Below are positions 1 through 10,424 of a stretch of DNA of 64,000 nucleotides, in pieces. How positions within the stretch are numbered: the first letter of the stretch is position 1; the number at the start of each line of letters is the position of its first letter. Below the pieces are notes generated by a model. That model was not told where the DNA came from, did not search any database, and saw only the letters and a program-made list of their open reading frames with translations. Both the position numbers and the translations under genes were made by a program. The DNA is from Gautieria morchelliformis (taxonomy: Eukaryota > Basidiomycota > Agaricomycetes > Gomphales > Gomphaceae): NCBI GenBank assembly GCA_015179125.1, contig WHVA01000267.1:85811-149810 (forward strand), in the 5' to 3' direction.

Positions 1-3000
1 ACCATTCTCTTCCAGATTGCTTGAGGCCGTAGAGTGCTTTCTTCAAAAGTAGCACTTCGCCTTTGTCTCCTGACTCATATCCATACGGCTGCTTCATGTA
101 AATAGGTTCGGGCAACTTAGCATTGAGGTATGCATAGTCCACGTCCATTTGATGAATAGGCCAGTCATTCCTAGCAGCAATGGCGCATATGATCCGTAGG
201 GAGGATAACCGAGCAACAGGTGAGTATGTCTCATCATAGTCGATTCCAAACTTCTGCGTGAAGCCTTGGGCGACCATTCTCGATTTAGGTACTATTGGTT
301 TCCCTTCTGGATTACGCTTCCAAAGGTAGACCCATTTGTTTCCGACAATGTTGGCTCCAGGAGGTGGTTTGGTTCTTTCCCACACTCCCTTGTCGATTAG
401 GGCCTCATACTCTTTGTCCATTGATTTCTTCCACATAGGATGATTCAGAGCTTCGTCTGCATTGCTAGGTTCAATTTGACTCAAATCCGGCGCCTTAATG
501 TTGTTTTGACCGTCGGTTAGAAACGCACTGATGGCACACTCATAGCTACTGATGCCATCAATCTCGGAGGATAATTCTTGGTCGAATAAAACTTCTTCAT
601 GGTCCTCAACGTCCTCGTAAGCTAGCGTAGTCATATGTGCGCCAGTTTGTCTCTGAGTTTGAGATCTTGTTACGGGACCTGATGGGGCCGGTTGCACTTG
701 TTGTTGACGGATCCTTTCGCTTCTCCTTATCGGTTCAGCTTCTCTAGGTCTGTCATCAACTCCCTGAATAGGTTGCAGCTTTTCAAGATATTCCTCTGGT
801 GCACTTTCATCAATTTCTTCGATCTTTGCCTCTTCGCTGACTAAGCGACCGGACACAGGCACTGATGCCGGAATGGCCTTCTTCTCCTCTCTAGACGTAG
901 GTAGCTTGGGTTCCTCAATAGAAATGATTGGGACCTTTCCCTTCTTCATTTCTGAATCAAAGACAACGTTCCGCTCGACAGAAACTTTGTGCGAGTCAGG
1001 CCAATAAACATAATGACCATGGCTCTGCGCAGAAATTCCTATCCACCGAGCTCTTTTGGCACGAGCTGCCAATTTATCTCCCTGAGTGATTTTAACGTAA
1101 ATTTCAGTTCCCCACGCGTGAATGTCTTTGAGATTCGGTTTTTCATGGTGAATCATCTCGTAGGGCGTTTTATCTGGTAGAGCTCTTGTATGCGTCCTGT
1201 TCCTAAGATAATTGGCATGCTGTATCGCATAGCCCCATAATATCTTAGGAAGGCCTGATTCTAGCAGCATGGCACGAGTTCTCTCAGTGAGAGTTCGGTT
1301 CAGGCGTTCCGCAACACCATTGGACTCTGGTGTGTCGTGTACCGTCAACTGATACTTCGTGCCTTGTTTGGCTAGATGCTGTTCGAATTCAGAGCTCGTA
1401 TACTCGCCCCCTCGATCAGAAACAAGTGCCTTGATGTGCACATTTCTCTGTCGAAGCATTAAAGCCTCGTAGAGCTTGTACTTTGAGAATGCTTCTGATT
1501 TGTTCGCCATGAGATAGATCACCGATTCTCTTGAGTAGTCATCGATAAAGGAGACATAATATGACTTCTTATCGATTGTGAGGTGTCTTGCAGGTCCCCA
1601 GACATCAGAATAAATTCTGTCACCGAATTTTGATGTTCGGTCTCTGGGTTCTCGAGGAAGAGGTTTGCGCGCAATCTTGGCCTGAATACACGCATCACAG
1701 ACAATTCTATCGCCTGTGGAGCTCAGTTCAATGCCCAATATCATGCCATGATTTAATAGATGTTGTAGGGACTTCTGCGAGATGTGCCCCATCTTTTGAT
1801 GAATTTCCATGGCAGATAAACACATATGGGCTTGAGCACTTGGTGACTGGAGGTCTAGTCGATATAAACCATTGACCTTCGGTGCTTGCATCAATACCTT
1901 TCCGGTAGCGTTAGATATTGTGCATTTCTGGCCACCGAGTCGAATGTCGTAGCCAGCATCATCGCACCGACCGATCGAGACGAGGGTAGCAGCAATTTTG
2001 GGTGCATAGTATGTATCTTGCAACGTGACTTCTACTGTTCTATCTCCAACCTTATTGGATAATACGAGCAGTCCTGAGCCGAAGGCATCAAAGGTACCTT
2101 TGTTGGCTGCTCGGATAGTCCTCGGCTGTGAGAATTGACAGTAGTTCCTCAATAAATTTTTGTGAGGAGTCATATGCGATGTCGTTCCGGTATCGAGTAT
2201 AACTATAACTCCTGAGGATGTGCTCAAATTGAAATTAGAGCACTCGTCGAAATTGGTGAAGGCAAGATGCCCATCACCACTTTCCTCAGAAGTAGACTCT
2301 TCTTCGGCAACATTCGCTTTTGCTTTACCCTTCTTCTTCTTCTTGCCTTTGGCTTTCTTCTTCTGACGTGGTCCTTGACCTTCTTTACCACCTCCTTTAG
2401 CCCAGCAATTTTCGATGGAATGTCCAGGCTTTTTGCAGTTGGTGCATACATGCGCCTTCTGCCCCTTCTGGTCCTTCTTAGTAGATGAACCAATAAACAC
2501 CTGCTCTTCTTGCGGGAGTGTTTTCTTCCTGTCATACTGAGCCTTTAGTACCCTAATAATATTATCAGGGACCAATGGCATCCCGCATTCTTCAAGCGAA
2601 GTTGTAAGGGCATTCATGACTGCCTCATAGGATGGTGGAAGTGACGCAAGGATTATGTCCATGAATTCTTCTTCAGAAACTCTAGCTCCCATCTCATTAA
2701 GACGAGCATATAGGTCTTGGGCCTTGTCCAAGTGATCTCTCAAGTCTCCATCCTCAGGACATCTCATACTGCGGAGTTGTCTCTGCAGGCTGGTGAGGAC
2801 CATCTTGGGCTTTTTGGTCATTTCATTGACCAGTGCATCCCAAGTCTCTTTTGCTGTCTTCTGCTTCTGTAGCATCAGGGCTAATGACTCTGACACTGAG
2901 ACGATGATTTGGGTCTTGGCTTGTCCTTCTCTAGCAAGGTATCTCTCCAGCTTCTCCTCGGCCTTATCCATCTGAGTTTCCTCAGCTTCTGTTAGAATAT

Positions 3001-3178
3001 GGCCTGGGGGCATGACTGGAGGATCAGGAGGTCGAGTGACTCTCCCTTCTACATGCTTGAGCAAATTTTTGGACTCGAAATAGCTGATGAGAGTGGCTCG
3101 CCACAATGGCCAATTACTTCCATCAGTAGCAAGCTTCTCAACACCCAACAGCTTCTCAGAAGTGTCTCCGGGGCCCAT
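1..3178 (-). CDS. Ty1/copia Gag-Pol polyprotein, cut by the window edge
   Basis: One frame stays open from ATG at 3178 down to base 1 (about 1,059 codons), with no in-frame stop found. In order it shows a Gag region with a CCHC zinc knuckle (CTNCKKPGHSIENC, near 2455-2411), an aspartic protease site (LDTGTTSHMTPH, near 2194-2161), a GAG-pre-integrase CDAC motif (near 1700), an integrase core with FIDDYSRES, VSDRGGEYTS and GVAERLNRTLTERT (about 1540-1265), and the start of the copia reverse transcriptase (MDVDYAYLNAKLPEPIYMKQ at 148-89; KKALYGLKQSGREW near 43-2). The rest of RT and RNase H lie outside the window. It replicates through an RNA intermediate in a virus-like particle and integrates with its own DDE integrase. 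An open frame this long beside many decayed elements suggests a recent insertion. Family assignment is firm; activity is inferred. Confidence 0.95.
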   Translation of the reverse strand, partial: MGPGDTSEKLLGVEKLATDGSNWPLWRATLISYFESKNLLKHVEGRVTRPPDPPVMPPGHILTEAEETQMDKAEEKLERYLAREGQAKTQIIVSVSESLALMLQKQKTAKETWDALVNEMTKKPKMVLTSLQRQLRSMRCPEDGDLRDHLDKAQDLYARLNEMGARVSEEEFMDIILASLPPSYEAVMNALTTSLEECGMPLVPDNIIRVLKAQYDRKKTLPQEEQVFIGSSTKKDQKGQKAHVCTNCKKPGHSIENCWAKGGGKEGQGPRQKKKAKGKKKKKGKAKANVAEEESTSEESGDGHLAFTNFDECSNFNLSTSSGVIVILDTGTTSHMTPHKNLLRNYCQFSQPRTIRAANKGTFDAFGSGLLVLSNKVGDRTVEVTLQDTYYAPKIAATLVSIGRCDDAGYDIRLGGQKCTISNATGKVLMQAPKVNGLYRLDLQSPSAQAHMCLSAMEIHQKMGHISQKSLQHLLNHGMILGIELSSTGDRIVCDACIQAKIARKPLPREPRDRTSKFGDRIYSDVWGPARHLTIDKKSYYVSFIDDYSRESVIYLMANKSEAFSKYKLYEALMLRQRNVHIKALVSDRGGEYTSSEFEQHLAKQGTKYQLTVHDTPESNGVAERLNRTLTERTRAMLLESGLPKILWGYAIQHANYLRNRTHTRALPDKTPYEMIHHEKPNLKDIHAWGTEIYVKITQGDKLAARAKRARWIGISAQSHGHYVYWPDSHKVSVERNVVFDSEMKKGKVPIISIEEPKLPTSREEKKAIPASVPVSGRLVSEEAKIEEIDESAPEEYLEKLQPIQGVDDRPREAEPIRRSERIRQQQVQPAPSGPVTRSQTQRQTGAHMTTLAYEDVEDHEEVLFDQELSSEIDGISSYECAISAFLTDGQNNIKAPDLSQIEPSNADEALNHPMWKKSMDKEYEALIDKGVWERTKPPPGANIVGNKWVYLWKRNPEGKPIVPKSRMVAQGFTQKFGIDYDETYSPVARLSSLRIICAIAARNDWPIHQMDVDYAYLNAKLPEPIYMKQPYGYESGDKGEVLLLKKALYGLKQSGREW

Positions 3179-3183
3179 AACCC

Positions 3184-3681
3184 TGTAGAGGACAGGAATT
3201 ATAGGCAGTAGGTATGGACTTGTTATTCAAAAGAATAGACTAGAAATCAATTCACTCTCTCAGTGAATTTAGTGGTCACTGTAAATATATTATACACTAC
3301 CTAGAAATCAATTCATTACAGAGGATTTCTAGGTCAATAAATGTAAAGACTACTAGACTAATTTACTTGCCTCTCTCAGTGAATTTAGTGGTCACTGAGA
3401 GAGGGGGAAATGTGTTCCACTGCGCATGTACTACTACCCGGCCCTTTAGCGCCCAAGAGCTCGCGCGTCGAAGTCATTTCAGACTCCGCTGGGTGCAGCC
3501 GCTTGTGAAAGTAGGAATAACAAGATGAAATAGAGAGATAAGGAATGAGTGGAAAATTTCGAAAATAACCAGAGAAATGGATGCATAATACAAGAACAAT
3601 GTGAGAAGAAATTGGAAGGCCACACAACAAATTGGATATATTATGCTTGATTTTGGTGCAGGAGCATAAATGCACCCAACA
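3184..3681 (-). repeat. 5' LTR of the copia element
   Basis: This 498-bp LTR starts TGTTGGGTGCAT on the minus strand and ends just before the Gag start, 5 bp from the ATG. It is near-identical to the solo LTR at 36134-36630, which sets both ends. The direct repeat around 3243-3280 and 3370-3400 (CTCTCTCAGTGAATTTAG) lies inside. The outer flank 3682-3686 (ACAAC) should be the target duplication; its partner lies left of the window. The very short LTR-to-ATG distance leaves little room for a primer-binding site and is odd. Confidence 0.85.
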
Positions 3682-4655
3682 ACAACGAATAACAACATGA
3701 CCCTGTCCACCAACCCATCAGCACTCTCCGCAATACAGGACGACATACACGTATGGCTCATAGACTTGGGGGCGTCCAGTCACCTATGCGGCAACATTAA
3801 CCTATTCGACGAACTCCACCCTGCACCAACGGTATCGATAGGGACATTGAGCGGCAACTCCTTCAACGCAGATCAGAGGGGGACCATAAGAATAACTCTC
3901 CAAAGCGACGCTAACTTACAGATACCACCACTTGCCCTGACGCTGAAAGACGTAATTTTCGTGCCAAAACTGAAAGCAAACCTGCTGTCAGTAGGACAAA
4001 TGACAGCCGCAAACATCGAAGTAATGTTCAGCAACAATGACACCTCACTCTTGATGGATGGAGAGACGATCGCAAGGGGGAAGAGGATAGAGAACCTATT
4101 CGCGTACATGGCTCAGCCATCAACGAAGGCCGAACCAGAAGAAGCCTTACATTCTATCAAACCCGATGAACTGACACTGTGGCACCACAGATTAGCACAC
4201 GCAGCAGCCTCCACGATAGAAAAGATGCAGGAGAAACAAACCGGCGAGGGACTACCGAATTTCAGCAAAGGACTGAAGATGGACATATGCAGCAGCTGCC
4301 AGCACGGAAAACAGACAAGGGCACCCTTCAAACACATCGAAGAACTGCCAAAGAGCATGGGGGATATAGTGTCGTCAGACATATGCGGTCCATTCAAATC
4401 ATTGATAGGAGGATACTGATACTTCATCACCTGGATCGACCACGCCACAAGATACGTCAGCAACAATTTCCTAAAGAACAAAGAATGCAGAACTGTTACC
4501 AAGTCGTTCAAGGAGTACATGGCATGGTTAAAGAGACAGAGAGGGGAGGAGGTAAAGAGGATTAGAACGGACAACGGAGGGGAGTACACAGGAAGGGAGT
4601 TCAAAGACCTATGCAGTGAGCTCGGTGTATGGGAACCGCTGTTCAACCAGCACAC
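3682..4655 (+). pseudogene. Truncated Ty1/copia protease-integrase fragment
   Basis: The frame starting near 3700 encodes a copia protease site (IDLGASSHLCG, near 3750), a GAG-pre-integrase domain (LWHHRLAHA, then CSSCQHGKQTRAPFK, near 4180-4330) and the front of the integrase core (YFITWIDHATRY, then RTDNGGEYTGREF at about 4420-4600). A TGA at 4417-4419 breaks the frame between GGY and YFI. Coding similarity stops at about 4655, before the catalytic Glu, where an LTR begins. It differs clearly in sequence from the minus-strand copia beside it, so it is a different family. The minus-strand copia has inserted at its left edge. Dead: stop codon, no Gag, no RT. Confidence 0.85.
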
Positions 4656-5052
4656 TATGTAGTCTCAGTCCTAGGTGTTCAACCAGCTCCCAAATGTCTC
4701 TTTATTGTAAATTTGTAGTCTGCATCAAAGGCCCTTAAAAACAACCAATTATCGCCCATAAAAATGTCTACTGTCCTCATAAGGCCTATTCAAACATCCC
4801 TCTAATTATCTATGAATTTTACCTATTTTTCCGAGGCTGTCTTCACTCAAACTCACTTATTTCTGTGCAGCAGAGTTGTGGATACACATGTCCCCACAAC
4901 TCTGTTTCGGACTTCCGATTTCAAACTCCGACCGGACGCTCGCGTCGCTCGCGGCTTGTGCACCCACGGTCACCCACAAATCCAGTCAGGTGGCTCCTTC
5001 AGACTCAGCCTCTGAGTTTGAAAAGCCTAGTCATCTGCTTGTACAGCCTCAA

Positions 5053-5275
5053 TGACTCAACTGACTCATGCACACCTTGGTGAGTCACATGCACATGACT
5101 CACCCAAGCTGTCATGAATCACATGGGCCTAATTAATGACTCATTCCTGACAAATCAAGCCCTGATTGGTGGAAAACCTAGTGGAGTCACCAGTAGGAGT
5201 CATTTCTAGTCACTGTGAGTCATTATGAGTCAGACAGAACCTTCCCACACATTCCGAAAGCTTCTTCGTGACTCA
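5053..5275. promoter_or_regulatory. Cluster of eight TGA(C/G)TCA sites
   Basis: Exact matches lie at 5053, 5062, 5081, 5096, 5137, 5216, 5226 and 5269, all within 223 bp and on both orientations of the palindrome. TGACTCA is the known core site of fungal bZIP activators of the Gcn4/AP-1 class. The cluster lies 62 bp and more upstream of a TATA box. A role in starvation-responsive transcription of the element is inferred. Confidence 0.6.
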
Positions 5276-5336
5276 TTCCCCCATTCCATTAATAGATAGA
5301 AGGTCCTACCGCTTAGTTAAGCGCCTGTACAATACG

Positions 5337-5345
5337 ATATAAAAG
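5337..5345 (+). promoter_or_regulatory. TATA box of LTR4 copy 1
   Basis: TATAAAAGG follows the bZIP-site cluster. The second family member has TATAAATAG in the matching place (15211-15219). Conservation of the element core and of the sequence just after it supports a transcription start in this part of the LTR. Confidence 0.55.
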
Positions 5346-5729
5346 GAGGCTCTTTTTGCCTGCCTTTTATCAGCCAATCTACCCATCTTCTATCCTACAC
5401 ATGACCTTGTGTGACTTGCATCTTACTAAGCTGCTAATCCCAGCTAGGGTTATTCACTTACTTTAGTGTCTAATTCCTTGTTAAGTAGTTACTTTACTGC
5501 TTAGCCACTTGGACTAATCCTCCGGGTGTAATTCTACAGAGTGAGTCTGTCAATTGAAAGTCTTGCCATTCGCACTCCAATACCTGAGACGATCTAGTCA
5601 GTCGATTTTCCTGATTAGAGACTTTCACAAGTCGCTTTGTTCACAAAACTCGTCCCTCGTTTTATTGTTGTGCGCTACTCCGGACTCCTTCGTAGCACCC
5701 CCCACTACCTCGGCTTCCTTCGATGGACC

Positions 5730-6233
5730 TCACAATGCTATCGGTTCTGGCACCGCGTTCATCCCGGCATCAAGGAAATCTGGGCTAACTAAAAAACCCA
5801 CACTCCCGAACCACTCTTTCGCTTCCTTCACCTCCCTCGCCAGGTCGTCCACTTCCGACGGACGTTCAAAGTCGGGGTCGGCGATCGCTTCAACACGCAA
5901 TGTGGTACGCAGGTCGGCCTGTGATGGGGTGGTCAGCGAAAATCCTTGAGGGAGCTCTCTTACCTGAAGCTCTTCAGCCTCGACAGCCCACTGCTCCACC
6001 TCTTCGCGCAAGGCTCCCCGAAGGTCAGGATGAACCTTCAGCTTGACCCGCGTTCGCTCGATGAGCACAGAGAGAGAAGGGGACTCGTGAGGAGCCATAA
6101 GGAATCGAATAGTGAAATGAACCCGTCGCCTCACGTTGCAACGCCTTTTAAAGCCCAGGGCTGAGCCGTGCACGGACCAAGCGGCGAGAGATCGTATCGG
6201 GGCCACTATTACGTCCTCAGACTCGTCCCCCAT
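5730..6233 (-). CDS. Hypothetical 167-residue ORF, antisense to the adjacent LTR
   Basis: An ATG-started ORF of 167 codons with an acidic middle (ALREEVEQWAVEAEELQV; DDLAREVKEAKEWFGSV) that could form helices or a coiled coil. No domain was recognised. It lies just upstream of a purine tract and an LTR fragment, so it may be an extra antisense ORF at the 3' end of a gypsy-like element, or chance. No second copy is visible in the window to test it. Confidence 0.3.
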   Translation of the reverse strand: MGDESEDVIVAPIRSLAAWSVHGSALGFKRRCNVRRRVHFTIRFLMAPHESPSLSVLIERTRVKLKVHPDLRGALREEVEQWAVEAEELQVRELPQGFSLTTPSQADLRTTLRVEAIADPDFERPSEVDDLAREVKEAKEWFGSVGFLVSPDFLDAGMNAVPEPIAL

Positions 6234-6265
6234 CCCAGAGCACTACGTCGTTGGACTCCGAAGCT

Positions 6266-6275
6266 AGGAGGGGGG
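6266..6275 (+). other. Polypurine tract before an LTR
   Basis: AGGAGGGGGG followed by TAC and an LTR start (TGTCATGAC at 6279) is the usual layout of the plus-strand primer next to a 3' LTR. It implies that the sequence to the left is the tail of a gypsy internal region. Confidence 0.45.
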
Positions 6276-6278
6276 TAC

Positions 6279-6518
6279 TGTCATGACACATTTATTTCCC
6301 ATACTCAGAAGCTCAGTTTTCCTATCTTCACACCCCACCTTCGTGTTCGTTCCGATCACCATTGTCATGTTCGGCAACCAATTCTCGCTGTTTGCGCCAA
6401 CTACTATAGCCACGCCGTCAAACGCACGATCGACGTCTTGGGACTGACTCGGCAGTCGTCGCTGGGTCTACCACCTCCTCTGCATGACCCTCTTCCGATG
6501 GTGTTCTGGTAGTTGGAT
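6279..6518 (+). repeat. 5' part of a gypsy-type LTR
   Basis: It starts TGTCATGACAC and is cut at 6518 by the next LTR, which starts with nearly the same bases. The same pair occurs inverted at 42550-42789, with the same junction, so the composite was made once and then copied. Confidence 0.6.
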
Positions 6519-7529
6519 TGTCATGACCTGTGTATTTCCCCTTTCGCTACTCCTCCCCAGTGTTCACTCGGCTTCGCCCCCCACCTCGACCTCTCCTCCT
6601 CTATGTCACCTCTGTTCACCCTTCCTCGTATTTCACCGAACAGGCATTCGCTGCTCACATCATTCGCCAGCAGGCACACCATCAAATCACGATCGACATC
6701 CCTATCCGGCATGATGGCTCATCAGTAACTCCATCAGCTTCTCGATCCAACCCCCTTTTGGTGTTCATATGAGCAGGGTGCATTCGCGGGATGTCCTACC
6801 CGTGTGTCATGTGGGACCAGCCCAGTAGATGAAGAACCCATGCAGGGCAGTGTATATGCGGGCCCCAAGACATGATTTCATACACAGGTGTCTTCGCCAC
6901 CTGCACCCTCCGTCGTTTCATGTTCTCCCTCTTCTCTGATTCTATTGTATGTTTATTTCATCTATGTTGTATCATGACTGCGCACCCCTATCCAACCCTG
7001 ACTCGTGACGGCCTCTTTCCTATTCACTGATACCTTACAAGCATTCAATATAAGTGGTTTACCTTCGCATGTATATTCCCCAGTTCAATTATCATGTGTC
7101 GTTCATCTTGTGCAAATTTGACCTTGCTGTGGTCATCGTCTTAAGCCTTCTCTTGGAGATTTCCATCTTCGACTAGCAGAGGACTTAGGCATCACTGGTG
7201 AGTTCTCATACTTCATCTTCGTTACCTTAGCCTTCGAACCATTTTCTGTGCTGTTGGCGAAGGGCTCCAAAGGAGCACCTTCGCCGGCGAAGGGATTGTC
7301 GATACTTAGACAGCCCTTCCGTGAGACCTTGCAGGTTACATCGTCAAGTGCCATGGGCTATTTCGCTACGACTGTAGATAGGGTGAGCCCCGTTCGGGCA
7401 ACCCTCTTACCTTGTGAACATTCATTGGTTCATCTATTCGCCGAACGGCATACTTATTAACACAATTTATTCGGGCATTCGCTGTGTTCACTAATACACG
7501 ATATTAACACCTAAAAACCAATCTTGACA
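6519..7529 (+). repeat. Gypsy LTR, about 1.0 kb (LTR1 family)
   Basis: It starts TGTCATGACC and ends CCAATCTTGACA. Other copies in the window are at 8157-10260 (-), 17029-18855 (+), 41548-42549 (-), 57942-58338 (-, partial) and 62056-63075 (+). The flanks here (TGGAT and ATATC) do not match, so this copy is not a simple solo LTR; recombination with the following LTR2 fragment is likely. Confidence 0.75.
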
Positions 7530-8110
7530 ATATCCTTTGTTCTTTCAACTCTATTACTTGGACCCACCAGCCTTTCCTCGTAGCACAGCAAGACCATATG
7601 TCCAGCCCCCTTTGTAGTCTCGTTGTTCTGTTTTGTCAGATATACTTTCCGACCCCTTGTTCTTTTTCCATTGTTCTTTACTCTACCCTGCACCCCCTTG
7701 TAGTCCTTTGTTCCCAAATAGTTAATTACCCCGTATGTCTATCCAACTTCCGCTTCCTCCAGAAGTTGCTTAGTACTACCCCATTACCTGTTGTCTCAGC
7801 TCTTTGTATAAAAGCCCCTCATGTATGCTCACTATCCTGCAATCATATAATCACCTTCAATACTTGATTTCCTTCACTCTATCTCCTGTTCTTAGCACAG
7901 TGAGTTTTGCAAGGCCTCTGTCTCTCTGCCTTCCGCCTTCCGCCTTCCACCTTCCAACCCAACTTCTGACTTCTGTTTAGTTGGATACTGTCCAACTTCT
8001 GACTCATGATCTGAAATACTTAGGACGATAGTTTATTGGGGGTGCAACACATAAGTTGAGGCTGTTGTCCTTTCTAGTTCTGACTTGCGGAAATCTCGAT
8101 ATGTAACAGT
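7530..8110 (+). repeat. 5'-truncated LTR2 copy
   Basis: It matches the complete LTR2 at 58375-59027 from its inner part (CTTTGTTCTTTC...) to its end (GATATGTAACA). The first ~90 bp are missing at the junction with the preceding gypsy LTR. Confidence 0.6.
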
Positions 8111-8156
8111 TATCTACTCTATTCTTGGCTTCATTCAGTACTTGCCATGTTGATGC

Positions 8157-10260
8157 TGTCAAGATTGGTTTTTAGGCATTAATATCGTGTATTAGTGAAC
8201 ACAGCGAATGCCCGAATAACTTGTGCGAATAAGTTTGCCATTCGGCGAAGAGGGTGAACCAATAAATGTTCACGAGATAAGAGGGCTGCCAGAACGGGTC
8301 TCTCCCTATCTACAGTCGTAGCGAAATAGCCCATGACAGTTGACAATGTAATTTGCAAGGTGCCACGGAAAGGTTGTCCAAGTGGCGACAATCCTTTCGC
8401 CGGCGAAGGCACTCCTTTGGAGCCCTTCACCGACAGCATAGAGAATAGTTCAAAGGCTAAGGTAACGAAGGTGAAGTACAAAAACTCACCAGTGGTACTC
8501 AAGTCCTCCTCTGGTCAAAGATCAGAATCTACAGGTGAGGGCTCAAGACGATGATCACAGTGAGGGCAAGTTTGCACAAGGTGGACGTATGATAATTGAA
8601 CTGGAGAATATACATGTGATGTAAACTACTCATATCGAATGCTCGTATGGTAACAGCGAATAGGAAAGAGGCCGTCATGAGTCAGGGTTGGATAGGGGTG
8701 CGCAGTCATGATACAAATAGATGGAATAAACATACAATAGAACGAAAGAAGGGTGCAAACATGAAACAACAGAGAGGAAAGAGGGCGAAGGCACCTATGT
8801 AACGAAATACGCCTTGGGACCCACATATACACCACCCTGCACGGACTCTTCATCTGCTGGGTTGATCCCACACAGCCTACAGGTAGGACGTCCTGCGAAT
8901 GCATCCCGGCCATATGAACACCTAAAGGGGTTGGATCGAGAAGGTGATGGGGCCAGTGATGAACCATCACGCCGGGTAAATGGTGTCGATCATGTTTGTT
9001 GTGATAAACGCAATTATTTCATTTCAAATCGTTTATATATAAAAGAAACTAATAAAGAAAGAAAGAAAAAAAAAAAAAAAAAAAAAAGAAACAGAAATTA
9101 CATTTATGATAGATGTCGGCACAGACGACGATCACATGAATTTATGACATGCTATATTACTCATAGATCGGGTAATGTACAGGAGTTCGAGCGTCGACCA
9201 CGTGCGGTCAATCAGGGACGGCGCGCCTATCAAGTGATGGCATTGGCCATGACGTCAACAGGCGCCAGGCCATAGGCACCGAGGGGTGCAGGCACCAAAC
9301 ACCGCAGAGAACAATAGACTGCGCAGAAGTATAGGGTGCTGTGGAGCGACCTGAGAAAGTCACCTGCAGTATACATATTCAATCAGCTGCCCCACAGAAA
9401 GGGCACAGAGACAGCGGCACCATCTCCAAGCCCAGCATATATGCTGGGCAGGGTAGACTCAACTGCATTTTTTTTCTATTTGAATCCCATGACACGTCTG
9501 ACTGATTACTATCTTAACATCATGTGGACAGGGGCTTTGTATACTAGGTACAGATCTCTATTCCAAAGCCCAGACAATCCTAACACCATCCCCATCACCC
9601 CATGACTTTATGACTATCAATTAGTCACCTCTTAGTTACAAAGTAGTTTTTCGACCCATCCATCCAATATCTTGAACACTAGTAGTTACTATCAATATAG
9701 TATAAATAGCTAGTACAAATGTTTGAATGAAATCATCCAGAATCGATTATTCTGCCTCCTGAAATTATTGTAGTCTTGTTTGATAGCTACAAAGCTCAGA
9801 TCTTGATAGTTTATTCCAAATCTTTGTCGAGGGTCTACTATCATTGTTTACTCTATACTACCTTAAAAGCGAATGCTTTTGATTTGACTATCCCTTGGAT
9901 CAACACAGTTCTTTTGTCGACACGGTCACGTGACCCTCATTCATCAGTGCTGGACGCGCCTCGAAAGGCTTAGTCAGCACATAGAAGAGGGACGAACGCA
10001 GTGGTTTTAATCACTGAGCAATAGATTCTACTTGTTAAAAGGCACTAATTGACACCTTAATCCAAAAATGTTTGATGGCATGCCTGCTGGCAAACGATGC
10101 GAGCAGTGAATAGTCATTCGGAGAATGGGGCGAACAGCGAATGGAGGGAACGTAGAGGAAGAATGGTCGAAGGGTGGGGCGAACTCAGGTGAAGATGCAA
10201 GGGGAGTGACAAGGGGGAACGCAGAGACAGCAGGGTAAGGGAAATAGACAGGTCATGACT
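8157..10260 (-). repeat. Gypsy solo LTR (LTR1), interrupted by element A
   Basis: On the plus strand it runs from TGTCAAGATTGG to GGTCATGACT. GATGC precedes it (8152-8156) and follows it (10261-10265), a 5-bp target duplication. Removing the nested element at 8997-10067 and one copy of its duplication leaves about 1,028 bp, matching intact LTR1 copies. One terminal base differs from the family. Confidence 0.85.
8997..10067 (+). mobile_element. 1.07-kb element, copy A
   Basis: It starts TGTTGTGATAAACG and ends CTTAATCCAAAA, flanked by ATGTT (8992-8996; 10068-10072). The interrupted gypsy LTR reads across the site when the insert is removed. Inside are an A-rich run near 9066-9087, the 18-bp palindrome CCCAGCATATATGCTGGG at 9431-9448 and a TATAAATAGC at 9701. 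No ORF of note. It behaves like a solo LTR with a non-standard 3' end; see copies B and C. Confidence 0.8.
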
Positions 10261-10424
10261 GATGCCTGAAAGAGATCAGGGTTAGTAATATATCTGAGCC
10301 CTGTTCCTTTCATTTGCCCTCCAGTTCATGGTATGTGGACTTAAATAAAATCAACATACCCTTGAAGAGAACAAAAGACATGTGTATCGGCATTCAGTGG
10401 GAGCTGGAATTGGATGGGTGCACC

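Larger units (their letters stand above)
4659..5660 (+). repeat. LTR-like promoter repeat (LTR4 family, copy 1)
   Basis: This stretch shares ordered blocks with the split repeat at 11568-15869: a GCAGAGTT...CCACAACTCTG block at about 4867-4905 versus 11756-11792, and a block after the TATA box at about 5365-5650 versus 15237-15545. It has no coding content. The left edge abuts the broken copia fragment (TGTAGTCTCAG at 4659); the right edge is not resolved. It is read as an LTR because the second copy has a 5-bp target duplication and TG...CA ends. Confidence 0.55.

Noticed and set aside
2224-2535. Arg/Lys-rich minus-strand ORF
   Set aside because: It is in another frame over the copia Gag zinc knuckle; the real frame is the long one from 3178.
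8179-8554. ORFs on both strands in the gypsy LTR
   Set aside because: They recur in every LTR1 copy with different breaks and lie in promoter sequence; no evidence of protein.
9060-9090. Poly(A) run as a retrocopy tail
   Set aside because: It lies inside copy A of the 1.07-kb element, and shorter A-rich versions are in the same place in copies B and C, so it is internal sequence.
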